From assembly GCA_034670405.1 (NCBI GenBank), contig JAXDDX010000011.1, positions 4,699,501 through 4,763,500 of the forward strand: DNA of 64,000 bases, given 5' to 3'. Below the pieces are notes generated by a model. The model was not told where the DNA came from. It searched no databases and saw nothing but the letters and a program-made list of their open reading frames with translations. The position numbers and the translations under genes were made by a program. Source of the stretch: Hoplostethus atlanticus (taxonomy: Eukaryota > Chordata > Actinopteri > Trachichthyiformes > Trachichthyidae). This document shows positions 22,998 through 33,900 of the stretch, piece by piece. Positions within the stretch are counted from its first letter, which is position 1, and each line of letters begins with the position of its first letter.

Positions 22998-23471
22998 GCT
23001 TTTCACACTTGAATATGTTAGCCCAGGGTTAACTTTAACCCTGGGTTATAATAGCCCTGGATTAACTTATCTCACGTTTCACACTAGTTTTCTTTAACCC
23101 TGGGCTAACAATTGACCCCGGGTATTCAGTGTTCAGGATTTCACACTGTAAGCTTGTAGACCCCGGGTTAACGTTTAATGCTAATGTTTAACTCGCCGTT
23201 ACATTCTAACCCCTGTTACATTCTAACCCCTGTTACATTCTAACCCCACAACGTTTCACACTATTGTTCTTAGCACCGCATTTCGGGGATAGCACCACAA
23301 AATCGGTGCTAACCCTGTTTTGTAGCAGGGTTTGTTAACCCAAGGTTAAAAGCGGTGTTAACCCTCTTTCAAAAATGCAAGTGTGAAACGTTGCTTATCC
23401 CGGGATTAAATGCATCCTTAACCCAGGGTTAAGAAAGACGTTAGCCCGGGGTTAAGTGTAGTGTGAAAAGC
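22998..23471. mobile_element. Palindromic MITE (474 bp) with GCTTTTCACACT ends
   Basis: GCTTTTCACACT at 22998-23009 and its reverse complement at 23460-23471 bound a segment rich in alternating GGGTTAA / TTAACCC and CCCGGG motifs in both orientations. It includes a tandem CCCCTGTTACATTCTAA array (about 23197-23245). No coding capacity is seen. It could fold into several hairpins. Confidence 0.65.
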
Positions 23472-24223
23472 ATATATGTGTCTATCGCTGTGTCTGAGAC
23501 AGGTAGCCGTAGTTCAATACGGCATAATAAACTACAGTATTGGGAGTAATTGACTACAGCCGTGAAGTAACTGTAGCCAAGATCGACCCAGTCCTGAAAA
23601 CGGCGACACGTTTGAACTGGCTGCATGCTGGGCTTTTGTCTGTTGGAAAGGAACAATATTCCCACAAGTGGAGTTCACGGGGGTCCGGGGCCAACTCAAA
23701 ACGTTAATAACAGAAGATCAAGAGCGCTGTTTGATTATTTGAATGCTGTCCTGCTGACAAATCATCTCTGTAGGTAGCCGGACAGAAACAAAAGGGCCAT
23801 GGGAGTTGCCTCCCAGCGAGGGTGAACCCGACTTGCGATTCCCAGCCCTTTCGGTGTGGCGCTCGCATGCAAGTCAGATGGATTACTAGGCTCTAAAAAA
23901 GGTGTGACTGTAATTGTTTGTCTACGTGTTTCCCTGCCTTTTGCCCAATGCATGCTGGGATAGGCTTTTGTTTCTGAAAAAATGACAAGATCAAATTTGG
24001 TCGCTCACTCTGGTTAAGGTACCTTCAAGCTCTAAAAACTTGAAGGACCGAAGAAAGGCCTTGATTAGAGATCATAGGACAGACCTTTAAGTGACAGAGA
24101 AATGCTAGGCTACAGTATGTAGCTGATTTCTCAGTGGCTCAGGCTAAATGTACAGCAATCTTTTGCTTTAAGTGGCTAAATTAAGCTTGTTCCTGTGAGT
24201 ACACGTGAGTAGAAATGTATTTA
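23472..24223. other. Unassigned stretch
   Basis: I see no gene. Short frames at 23441-23953 (-) show no domain. Confidence 0.5.
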
Positions 24224-25021
24224 GTCACTGTGGCGGACTGGGGGGAGGGAGGGTGGTAGGTTCGGCTGGACTCAGCGGCTGCGGCCAATTAAAGCTGAGT
24301 GCAGCCGGGCCTTTTTAACCTGTGGGTGAATGTATGAGCGGGAGGGACGCGCCAGTGTGAGAGGCTGGCGGCGTGTATGCGGGAGCCGGCGGCGATCGGG
24401 AGGATCGAGGGCCGGCAGACCGGAGGAGTGGAGAGCGAGCTAGCAGCAGCAGCCGCGTCTGAGCGGGGTCCGCGGCTGGAGTGCCGGGACGGAGGCTAGG
24501 GCGCGAGCTGCGGGACGGAGTGGGAGAGCGCCGTCTCCCTCCGCCGACGCACCTCAGTCCTCCCCGGCGGGTCAGCCGCGGAACCCCAAAGCCGGCCAGC
24601 CTGCCAGGCTTGCAGGGGCATCCCGCCCCAACCCCGACTGTCACCAGCTCTTCCAGGCGGCTCCCGACTGCACCCCCGGGGACCTCCGTCGGTCGTCGCC
24701 GCGGAGGGAGACGCCGCTCTCCCACTCCGTCCCGCAGCTCGCGCCCTCGCCTCCGTCCCGGCACTCCAGCCGCGGACCCCGCTCAGACGCGGCTGCTGCT
24801 GCTGGCTCGCTCTCCACTCCTCCGGTCTGCCGGCCCTCGATCCTCCCGATCGCCGCCGGCTCCCGCATACACGCCGCCAGCCTCTCACACTGGCGCGTCC
24901 CTCCCGCTCATACATTCACCCACAGGTTAAAAAGGCCCGGCTGCACTCAGCTTTAATTGGCCGCAGCCGCTGAGTCCAGCCGAACCTACCACCCTCCCTC
25001 CCCCCAGTCCGCCACAGTCAC
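24224..25021. repeat. 788-bp GC-rich palindrome (long inverted repeat) with 5-bp flanking duplication
   Basis: The element spans 24229-25016. The left arm (24229-24536) and right arm (24708-25016) are reverse complements with about 3 mismatches in some 308 bases, plus a GC-rich centre of about 170 bases. The ends are TGTGGCGGACTGG / CCAGTCCGCCACA. Both flanks carry GTCAC (24224-24228 and 25017-25021). TG...CA ends and a 5-bp duplication suit an LTR-type insertion; a foldback DNA element is the alternative. The same 70-residue reading appears on both strands because of the symmetry and is not evidence for a gene. Confidence 0.8.
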
Positions 25022-26916
25022 TTGAAACAAAAGATTATTGCCCGTTTTGGCAAGGGACATCAGAAGCATTCATTATTCATTATGGGTTGAAAACGAAAAA
25101 ACAAAATCAAGTCCAAATGGCCACATAATGAAACGGAAAGAAAAACATCAAATAAAAAGAAAAACAAAAATGAAAAGTTGTATTTGGATTGTTGAGTTGG
25201 ATTGGAGAGAGACAGTGTGTGTATGGAGTGTCTGTGTCAGGTACTGAACGGTCAAAGATTATTCACCATACACGTTTAATGACGGCTGCTCTTGCAATTC
25301 CATTTTGAACGTCTGGGGTGCAGAAACTGGGTTGGCGGACAGACCCGTCTCCCTTTGTGTGTTGTATGAATTAACCTGTGAAAGTACTCTCTGTAGGAAA
25401 TGACTATAGCCATTATGAGGAAAACAACAGATTCCCTGTGTGCCCCGCTATTCACGATTTATGTAATCAACCAGTGTGTGGGCTCTACCGACCCAAGAGG
25501 AGAAACTCAGGCATTAGAGTTTTACGTTTCTTGTATTCCTTGTACTGGAGCGTCTCACTTTGGTGTAAATTCAAATCGCGAATGGTTTGTTGATCAGAAT
25601 CAGAATTTTTTTTTTTATATTATCCATCCAAAATGAATCTCAGTAAATTGACTTTTCCAAGTTAGTGCGATCACTCGTCTCATGAAAAGATGTGATGCAT
25701 GTAGATTGGAAGGGATTAGAGCTCACGCTGGTGAAATGGGACAGGGTAATCTCAGGTGATTATGTGTTGAAACCAGTTGATCTATAAGGTTTTATTGCCT
25801 TTATTGTTTTTTAGACTGTTTGTATTGCTTTTTTAATATTCTAGTTTACTTTTCCCCACTGAATCTTATTGCTTTTGCTGCTGCAACAACCTTATTTCCT
25901 CACGGGGATCAATAATCTATATCTTATCTATATCTTATCTTACCTCGTATTTGTGATCTCGCCCCGTTCACTGGCAAAATTACTTGTTGATGTTAGAGCT
26001 AAAATGGAGAATGGAATATTACGTGAGCCTACTTTTCCTTGTAAGCTTTTCAAAATGAAAACATGAAAGTGGTGCTGACTATGGGTCCAAAGAGAGGGCC
26101 ATTTAGGTGGAGGACCATGTGACCAGGCGCCGTGGAGTGAAATCAGCCACTGTAGCGTTTGGTTGAAACCTCTCGGCCCTCCGTGGCCCCTGGTTTGAGA
26201 TCCCTTGCGAGAGATATTGATTACACTTTAAGACAACTAAAATAGACAAATTAAATCTCTATACAAGTAAGTAACACAAGCTATTTTACCAATACACAGG
26301 AAGTCTAAATAGGCTTGGGGAATCTTTGCTTTCCAGAAGTATTGTTTGCTGTCACTGCACCTCACCCTTGTTAGCCTGGAAATGGGGACGAGCCAATAGC
26401 CCTTGTTGGGACACACGGTGATCTCATTACGGGACGAAGCTGCCCCACTGGAGCAGAACGGGATAGGCTGGGAGGGAGGGAAGGATGGAGGGAGGGAGGA
26501 AGTGGGTTTGGGGGTTTTGGGGTGGGAGCAGACTGGTTGGGGGGGGGGGGGTTTGGGGCTCAGATCAGAGTGAGACCACAGGGCGGTGAGGGGGGGCCAG
26601 CAGGTCCAGGTCAAGCAGAACCCCCTCGCCTCTTTTGTGCGGCAGGCCTCCATTGTTCTAACCCTCATTAGCACCAGATGAAGAAGCCATTCTGCAGGGC
26701 AGGGAGCCTCATTCTGCCGCAGAGTCCTCAAACTGGGACTCAAACTGCTACTCCTCCGCTTTGCACTGCACAACGTACACAGCCAACAAGCGGTGGGACT
26801 CTGATAGAAACTGGGGGTCACTGGGGTTGAGGGCTCCTTAGACGTCTACCATAGGCTCAGAGACACCAGCATGGATACACCAGGGTCCTGGAGGCCCAGA
26901 TTATGGGAAGGCAGTC
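25022..26916. other. Unassigned stretch upstream of the possible first tagap exon
   Basis: It has AT-rich sequence to about 26.1 kb, then a more G+C-rich block (26340-26920) with a G-run near 26541. That block could be promoter or 5' UTR of the RhoGAP gene. The long - strand frame at 26237-26821 is low-complexity Ser/Pro and not convincing. Confidence 0.4.
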
Positions 26917-26961
26917 ATGAGGAGGGGAAGCTATGATGATGCTGCCGCTTCTCTGCGTCCT
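26917..26961 (+). CDS. tagap: Candidate first coding exon of tagap
   Basis: ATG at 26917 opens 15 codons (MRRGSYDDAAASLRP) ending at a strong donor, CCT|GTGAGT, in phase 0. The first firm exon at 30907 begins in phase 0, so the two would join cleanly. No homology supports the 15 residues themselves, and other first exons are possible. A transcript would decide. Confidence 0.35.
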
Positions 26962-29282
26962 GTGAGTATTGATCTCTGGCAAAGGAACCTGTTGGTGATG
27001 ACCACTGAGTGTGAAAATGTAAAATTTGTAATTTCACACAGAATAATACAGCATCTTGTCGTTTATGTGTAAATGATTTTAAGTCAGCAACAGATCTTGT
27101 CAATCAGTATGAGAAAACTGATAATCAATGTGTCACATATCACAGCTGTCAGGTGGAAAGATCGTATCTCCAAAATGTCAACTGAGCAAAACAACCTTTT
27201 TTTTTCGGTTTTTAGCTGTTTTCAGGCATTTTTCAGTTTTGAAAAGGAATTTTCTCAACTCATACAGAAGCATGTAATCCTTCAGTTGAAGTTAAAACAT
27301 GAAAATACCAAAATTAGAGCTACAAGGTTTTCACCTGCCCATGTACACGTAGGAACCAGGGTTGGATTCCATTCACTTTCAGTTCAGTCAATTCATAATA
27401 TGAAGTGGAACTGCAATTCACATGATAACGGTAGAGTCTTTATTCTCAATCACTTCTTTTGAAGGCATGTTATGGAAAAGGATTTCTAGTTTTGACCTGC
27501 AAACCACAACAAACCTCCAGAACATACTCAGACACTGAAGATAGCTATGGAAGCCTTGAATACAGCCATGACCTTTGAACCCTAATCTACCAGTCTTGAT
27601 AGGGGGGCTAAAATCAGTTGATAAAATAGATTTAAATTGCAGTTTAAGGATTCTCAATTATAGTAGCTGTCAATAGATTGAATTTCAGCTTTCCAATGTC
27701 CAAAGGTTTTGGTATTCCTGGTATTCACAAAGGAGGGTGGCGGTCTTGGAGGGGAATATAACCATAGTTTATCAGTACATCAGGCCAGTCATTTTCGGGG
27801 GGAATCAAGATCATAAATCTAAGTTGTAGAAATGATCTCTGACAGCATTTTCATAGCCGGGGTGCCTCGCTTGATACATTTGCAGTAATTTGCCTTTGAA
27901 CACGCAGACAGATTATTGAGCACTGCGGAATGTGCATTGACTTAAAACACGCCAATTAACTTTAAATTGCAAATGATTACATCGAGCCATTCAGATTATT
28001 GAGCACATGCTATGATTTCCATTATCATTTCATGGGGTTATTGTTTAACATTAAAGCCTGCGAGGTCTTTGCAGTTTTGATGGTTGCGTGAGTCGTTTCC
28101 CCCTGGCAATGTGATAAATATGTTATTTTGATTTTGAGTCACTTGATATTTTCATCACATGGTGATTTTGGTAAGTTTTGAGGTGCTTGAGGTACATTTT
28201 CAGATACTGAAGACCTATGGCAAGTGCTTAATTCAACTCAATAATGGAAAAAGATACTGAGGAACAATTGTCTTGCTGACCTGCAGTATGTACACAGAGG
28301 ATCCATATTTCACACTAAAATGCACACATTACAATATGCACGCATGCAACCTGGAGCTAGATGGGTCATTCTTTCTGGTTTAATGCTGATCCATCACGGG
28401 TCGGTGGTTGCGCACCAACATGGCTCTGGGTGAAGGGGGGGGAGCTCAGGAACCCAGATGAAAGAGATGTTTTGTCAGGTTCATTTCTAGTTGGTGAGTC
28501 AGCATTGAAAGTGCTGGGCAGTTTTTCTGGCTTCGGTTGAGCATAACCCAAATTCTCTGTTTGTCCCGCGCGGAGCAATCAGAGCACAACAGCATCAACA
28601 GCAAGATGGAAACCCTGTTTGTTTTCTTTCAGCTCACTGGGAAAGTGTGTTTGGTCTCATTCCAAGTGGCCTAAATTACAATGCACTGTTGATGCTGTTC
28701 ATTTTAACAGAATGAATGTTGTCTGAATGGTGTCCATACACAGTAGATGAATGTGAGGATGTCACTTCTTGTGTGGTGGGTGAAGTATTTCAAATCATAA
28801 AAACATTGCAGAGGTAAAATGTTTAAAGCCCCAGAACAAGAACTGAAAAATATCCTCAACATCACTCCTGCTCTTACATTTCATTTCGGTCATTTTTAGT
28901 TAATTAAAAATGAAAAAAAGAAAGAAAGAAAGAAAATGAACCAAATTTGTAATCTTAAAACATGTTGGATATACCATTTAAAATATATAAAATATATTAA
29001 TACAATTTATTTTGCTGGTTTTCATGCACATTACTGGCAGTGGCTACCAAGTCCTCATGATTGATGGTCTTCATTGGTAACCTAGTACATAAAAGTGACA
29101 ACAATGTTTGTTAATTCTTTTTAACTGTTGCGAAAGGAACAAAAAGGGTAAACCGGGTAAACCGGGTAAACCAGGTAATGAGTGTGATTCCCGCTCACAC
29201 CATGTCCAGAGATGGAGCCTTTTACTGCTGAAGAGATAAAGAGGTTATAGGGGAATTGTTTTTCTTTGGGGGTTTAGGTATT

Positions 29283-29800
29283 CTAAACATTCAGTTTTTT
29301 TGGGTTTAAAAAAAAAAAAAAGGTTTTCGCCTTTATTTGACACACGATAGTAGAAACAGGAAGATATTTTTCTGCTGCAAACTTCATAAAATATATAATA
29401 TATATTTTAAAAGTTTCATTTTTTTCAGACCACAGAATCTTTTGCTTCACGCTCTCCGAGTCTTTCAGGTGCCTTTTCGCAAACTCCAGCCACATTCCAG
29501 ATGTGGCCTTTTTGTTCAGGAGTGGCATCCTTCTGGCCACTCTGCCACACAGCCCAGGTTTATGAAGTGCTGCAATGACTTATGTCCTGGCAAAATCTCC
29601 CATCGCAGCCAAGGAGCACTGTCAGAAATCCTTGAGGTCTTGGTCTTCTCCCTGACCAAGGCCCTTCTCGCCTTGTTGATCAGTTTGGTCGGACAACCAG
29701 CTCTAGGAAGAGTCTGGGCAGTTCCATATTTTTTACCATTTTGTACTGATGGAGCCGTCTGCGCTCTTGTGAAATCCCAACACTTCAGCATTTCAGCTTT
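29283..29800 (-). pseudogene. Decayed Tc1-like transposase
   Basis: On the - strand one frame reads GTAQTLPRAGCPTKLINKAR and RALVREKTKT (N-terminal DNA-binding part). A second frame reads MPLLNKKATSGMWLEFAKRH, then ILWSEKNETFKI, where the catalytic ILWSDE has become WSEKNE. The frames are offset, so the gene has indels and a damaged active site. It lies in tagap intron 1. Confidence 0.7.
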
Positions 29801-30609
29801 TCTTTTTTAATTGATTTGTTACAATTTGTAAACAAAAAATACAATTTAACGGAATGGATTTTTTCCCCCATTTTATCCATTTTTCACCACAAAATTCACC
29901 ACAAAAATGCTGAAAAGTCTAGTCGGTTGGATATTTTTCTGAAAGCGCTGTTTTAATTCACGACACAGACACCTACTTTCAAGCGTAATTTGACACCTAA
30001 CTAGATGACAGAAGGCAGGCTTGACAGGATCTGAGACAGTTGCACTTCTATTTATTTCTGACCCCAGAAAGGTTCAGTTCGGTGGGTAGCATGAAACAAA
30101 TTCCAAATTCACACATAGCAAGAGTGTGAAAGTGAGTGTGAAAACCTGCATATCAGATATCACAGTGGGTAACGGTTACACTAATGAAACATTTGCTTAT
30201 TTGCTTATCTCTCTCTTTAAAAAAAATAAAATCAGGCGATGCGTTCAGGTAAAGGTGACAATAACAACACCACAATTGTGTCTTGAAAGATAATCAGGCA
30301 ACAAATGCAGCCAACACATTCAACTGATCTATTTTAAAAGTGGCAATGGCACATGGGGGGGGGGGGGGGGGGACCCCATATACCTGTGTTTGTAAAGCAT
30401 TTTAATTTACAGTGAATATAACATAAGGGAACTCACGATCGAGTGTAATCAGAATGGAAATCAGTGTCACTCCAGTCACGAAAATCTATGAATACTAAAT
30501 ACTCAGAGACATTTAGAAAAGTTACAGGAAGCTCAACTGGAGGGCAACGGGACAGCGGACTGCTCATCATCCACCATGTAAACACACCCTAGTGTTCAGT
30601 GCTCTGTAG

Positions 30610-30613
<4 letters not shown>

Positions 30614-30657
<44 letters not shown>
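30614..30657. repeat. (TG)n microsatellite
   Basis: About 22 TG units. A poly-G run of about 18 lies nearby at 30355-30372. Confidence 0.9.
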
Positions 30658-30659
<2 letters not shown>

Positions 30660-30906
30660 CTATGGTTTGGATCAGGGTAGAGACACACTGTTTCTGAAAG
30701 TGTGTGTAGAGACAAGGACCTCATTATACTTGCTTTAATCACACTTCACACACAGGAAATCAGAAGTGACACCTGTTTCACCGCCAGCCAAATGTATTAG
30801 TAAATGAAAGTATCGGCGTGTATTTATTTTTATTAAGATTGCTGTATGCTATGCCTGCAGAAATTGGTGTATTGTCATTATCTTCAAGCCCTCTGTTTTC
30901 TTCCAG

Positions 30907-33900
30907 CACCTCCGAAGCTTGGCTCAAAGACGACGCTCCGCCCCGTCGCTGGCGTTTGGGAAGGCGTTGGGCATGCCGTGGTCTCCCATCAGGTGTGTGA
31001 ATCTTTTTTTTTTTTCCATCCAGTGAAAGTTCGCTAGACCTGTTTGCCCAGCGATGCCCTGCTTCATGCTCATACATTTACACACACTCCCATCAGTACG
31101 ACCACAGCCTTCTGCTGCCGACCACTGAGCCGCTTCGCAGGATTGGTTTGGGCCCCTCATCGGTGGTTGTTCAGGAGGGGGAGAGGTGGTAGGCCTATTC
31201 TTACATTTTCCACACCTGTTATTTTCCCAGGCGGTCTGCTTCTTTAATGCTACAATATGCAACGTTTCACTAAGGGAGTGAAGTGTGTCGTTAGTCCTGC
31301 CCTCCTCCTCCTCCTCAGTTGGTCAAGTTCACATCGCAACACACTCATCTTGATAAGCTGTCTAAGGAACAGATGTCGAACGCTGGCAATCGGCAATAAA
31401 GCAAAATGTTCCTCCATGTTTTTGAACAGGCATTGTCTGCCACGTGCTTAGTTTCACCGTTTCTTACTGCTTTCCTCCAATTATTGTTGCTATGATTCCC
31501 TGCGCTGTGGCCGCTAGCCTCAATTTGATAGCCACAACCCAGCTGACTGCTGGTCAAACACATATGGCACATCCACAGCCAATCGTCCACGCCCCAAACA
31601 TCATTCAAAAGCCAATTTCATTGAAAAGACACATTCAGGCAGACTGGGAGATTTAGCAGTGTACACACAGGGCAGCCTGATCAGGGGCCTGTTCCAAGAA
31701 GCAGGTTCAGCAAACTCTGAGTCTAACCCTGCACTCTGAGTTGATTCATTCCGAGATGGCCAAGTCTGAGTTTTTGGTTCCAGAACGGCTGATTTGAGTT
31801 AGTTCAATCAACTTTGAGTATGTTCACCTTGAGTTAAGCGCGTGCGCGACGACAATAAAAAGCCATCATCAATGGAGGTCTGATACTACGATTCACCATG
31901 GCAACCAGCAAGCAGAAGGGTCGTAAAGGAGAGGGAATTGGCGTGGGAGAGAATCGCTGCCCGAGTCAATGCGTACGTTTGAATGCAGTAGTGTATTCAT
32001 TTAACATTTAACCACACTTTCTTATAATATTACCTACATGTGAGAAAGTGGTGGAATGGTATTGGGAAAAAAATATTTTCATTTAGGTGCAATCCCACGG
32101 GCGCAAAGCGCTCTTGGCAGCAGCTGAAAATGAAATATAAAAACATTACAGTCATTTAGCAGACGCTTTTATCCAAAGCGACCAACAAAGGTGATAGTTA
32201 ACACTATGTGGGGATCAAACCCTCAACCATGAGACTGAGAGTCTCATGCTCTATCAACTGAGCTGTCTGGGCCAGGCATACTTCAAATGGTGTACTTGGG
32301 GTGACAAATTAGAAAGGCAGATCTAGAAATGTAATTACTGGAACATAAGTTAGAGGTGGGTGCATGGTCACAGGTGAAATGTGTTGTTGGAACAATATAA
32401 AAATACTAACTGTTGCTTTTGTATTTGTAGGAAATAAAGAAGACCAAATTAAATGTGTCTTTATTTGACTCGGGGTGGTAGCGTAATCCGTGAAGTGTAA
32501 ACGGCATTATATCTCGGACAGCTCTTCCATCCTGGACATAGAACATCTAATCGGGGTCTCAAAATCCTCTCCCGACGTAAGGCTATGCGAATTAATTCCG
32601 CTTGAATATCGATCGGGTTACCGAGGAAAGGACACGACATGTCCGACAGCTGCTTCAGGTTCAGCAGAGGGAGGAGACAGGGAGAAACTCAGGGTTTGTT
32701 CAAGAAAACCTGCCAGCGAGCAGGTTAGGTTCACAGAGTCAGTTACCATGGTAATTGACTCAGAGTTTGAGTTACCTCTCTTTCTGGAACGGAAAACCCA
32801 GAGTTTCCCTCATCTCAGGGTTACCAAACTCAGAGTTTTCACTAAACCCGCTTCTTGGAACAGGCCCCTGGTGTAATATATCCTATTTATTTGATTGTTA
32901 TTTTAATGTGAAAAACCTGTTACCACCCTGCTCCACTTCCTCTTCACTACCACCTCCAGACTACAGATGGCGCCATACATAGCAATACAATTTCAAAGTA
33001 ACAGCACAGATGAGCAACAAAATGAATACTCCCCCTGTTCCCTCCCACTGAGCTCACCCTATCAGCGTGTTGGCCACAGAGCCCACTCCGTTCAGACACA
33101 GATGTCATGATGGGGAATTTACAGTATGTGGGTTTTGAAACAACTGTCTGTTGCCCAAACTCCCCCAAACTTCTGCCCAAGTGCTCCGATAATATTGCTT
33201 TTACTTTGTAGAGAAGCCAGTGATCACTTGAATTGGATGTTATGAAAAATTGCAGGAAGGTGTCATGTTGACATTTGTGCACAGGTTTCACAGCACTTAC
33301 TCTCATGGTGCAAGGATGAAAAGCAGATTGGGGTTTTACTTCTACAAACATTTCTCAGGGGCGGAACTGCTCTGGAGGCAGAAGAAAAAAGATGTCATTG
33401 GTCGAGTTAAATTTCAATTGCGAAGTCAAAGAGCCACAGTGGTTTTGGAGCCCAAGTTAGCTTCAAAAGTTGAATAAAAAAGAGAAATGACAACGACTTC
33501 CTTTTTCATTCATTCATGATGGCATTCATGACCGTGGACGGTCAGCAGGCTAACTAACTAGCTTACCTACATAGCTATATTTTTGTTTTTTTTTGTTTTT
33601 TACTCCCTCTCAATACTCAAGTCTCCATATTTCATCACATCAACTGGGTCTGACTTGTACTCTGTAACCTTTAATACAAGCCATCACAGCTGTTCCCACA
33701 TAGACCACCAGAGCACCTAGTGGGTGGGGCCATCAAAACAACAAGACAAATGTCAGACACATCCCACCTCACACGTCCACCCAGTCGGCGCTCATCTTTC
33801 CTGAGGGGGGTGTAAGTTTCACTGGAGTGGGACTGCCACTGACGCACAGAAGATACCTAGAACATAAAGTACATTGTGATATATTTATATGTAGTTATGT

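Noticed and set aside
24315-24930. Two 149-residue open frames on opposite strands with the same C-terminal half
   Set aside because: They mirror each other because of the palindrome. They are low-complexity Arg/Pro/Ser readings of GC-rich DNA with no domain or splice support.
26237-26821. 194-residue - strand open frame
   Set aside because: Ser/Pro-rich, includes a run from poly-G, no recognised domain. It lies where the tagap 5' region is expected on the other strand.
32205-32273. A tRNA gene (Glu-like, CTC)
   Set aside because: Boxes A and B are present but the acceptor stem has no partner strand. The same unit recurs at 35.7 kb joined to a LINE-type tail, so it is a SINE.
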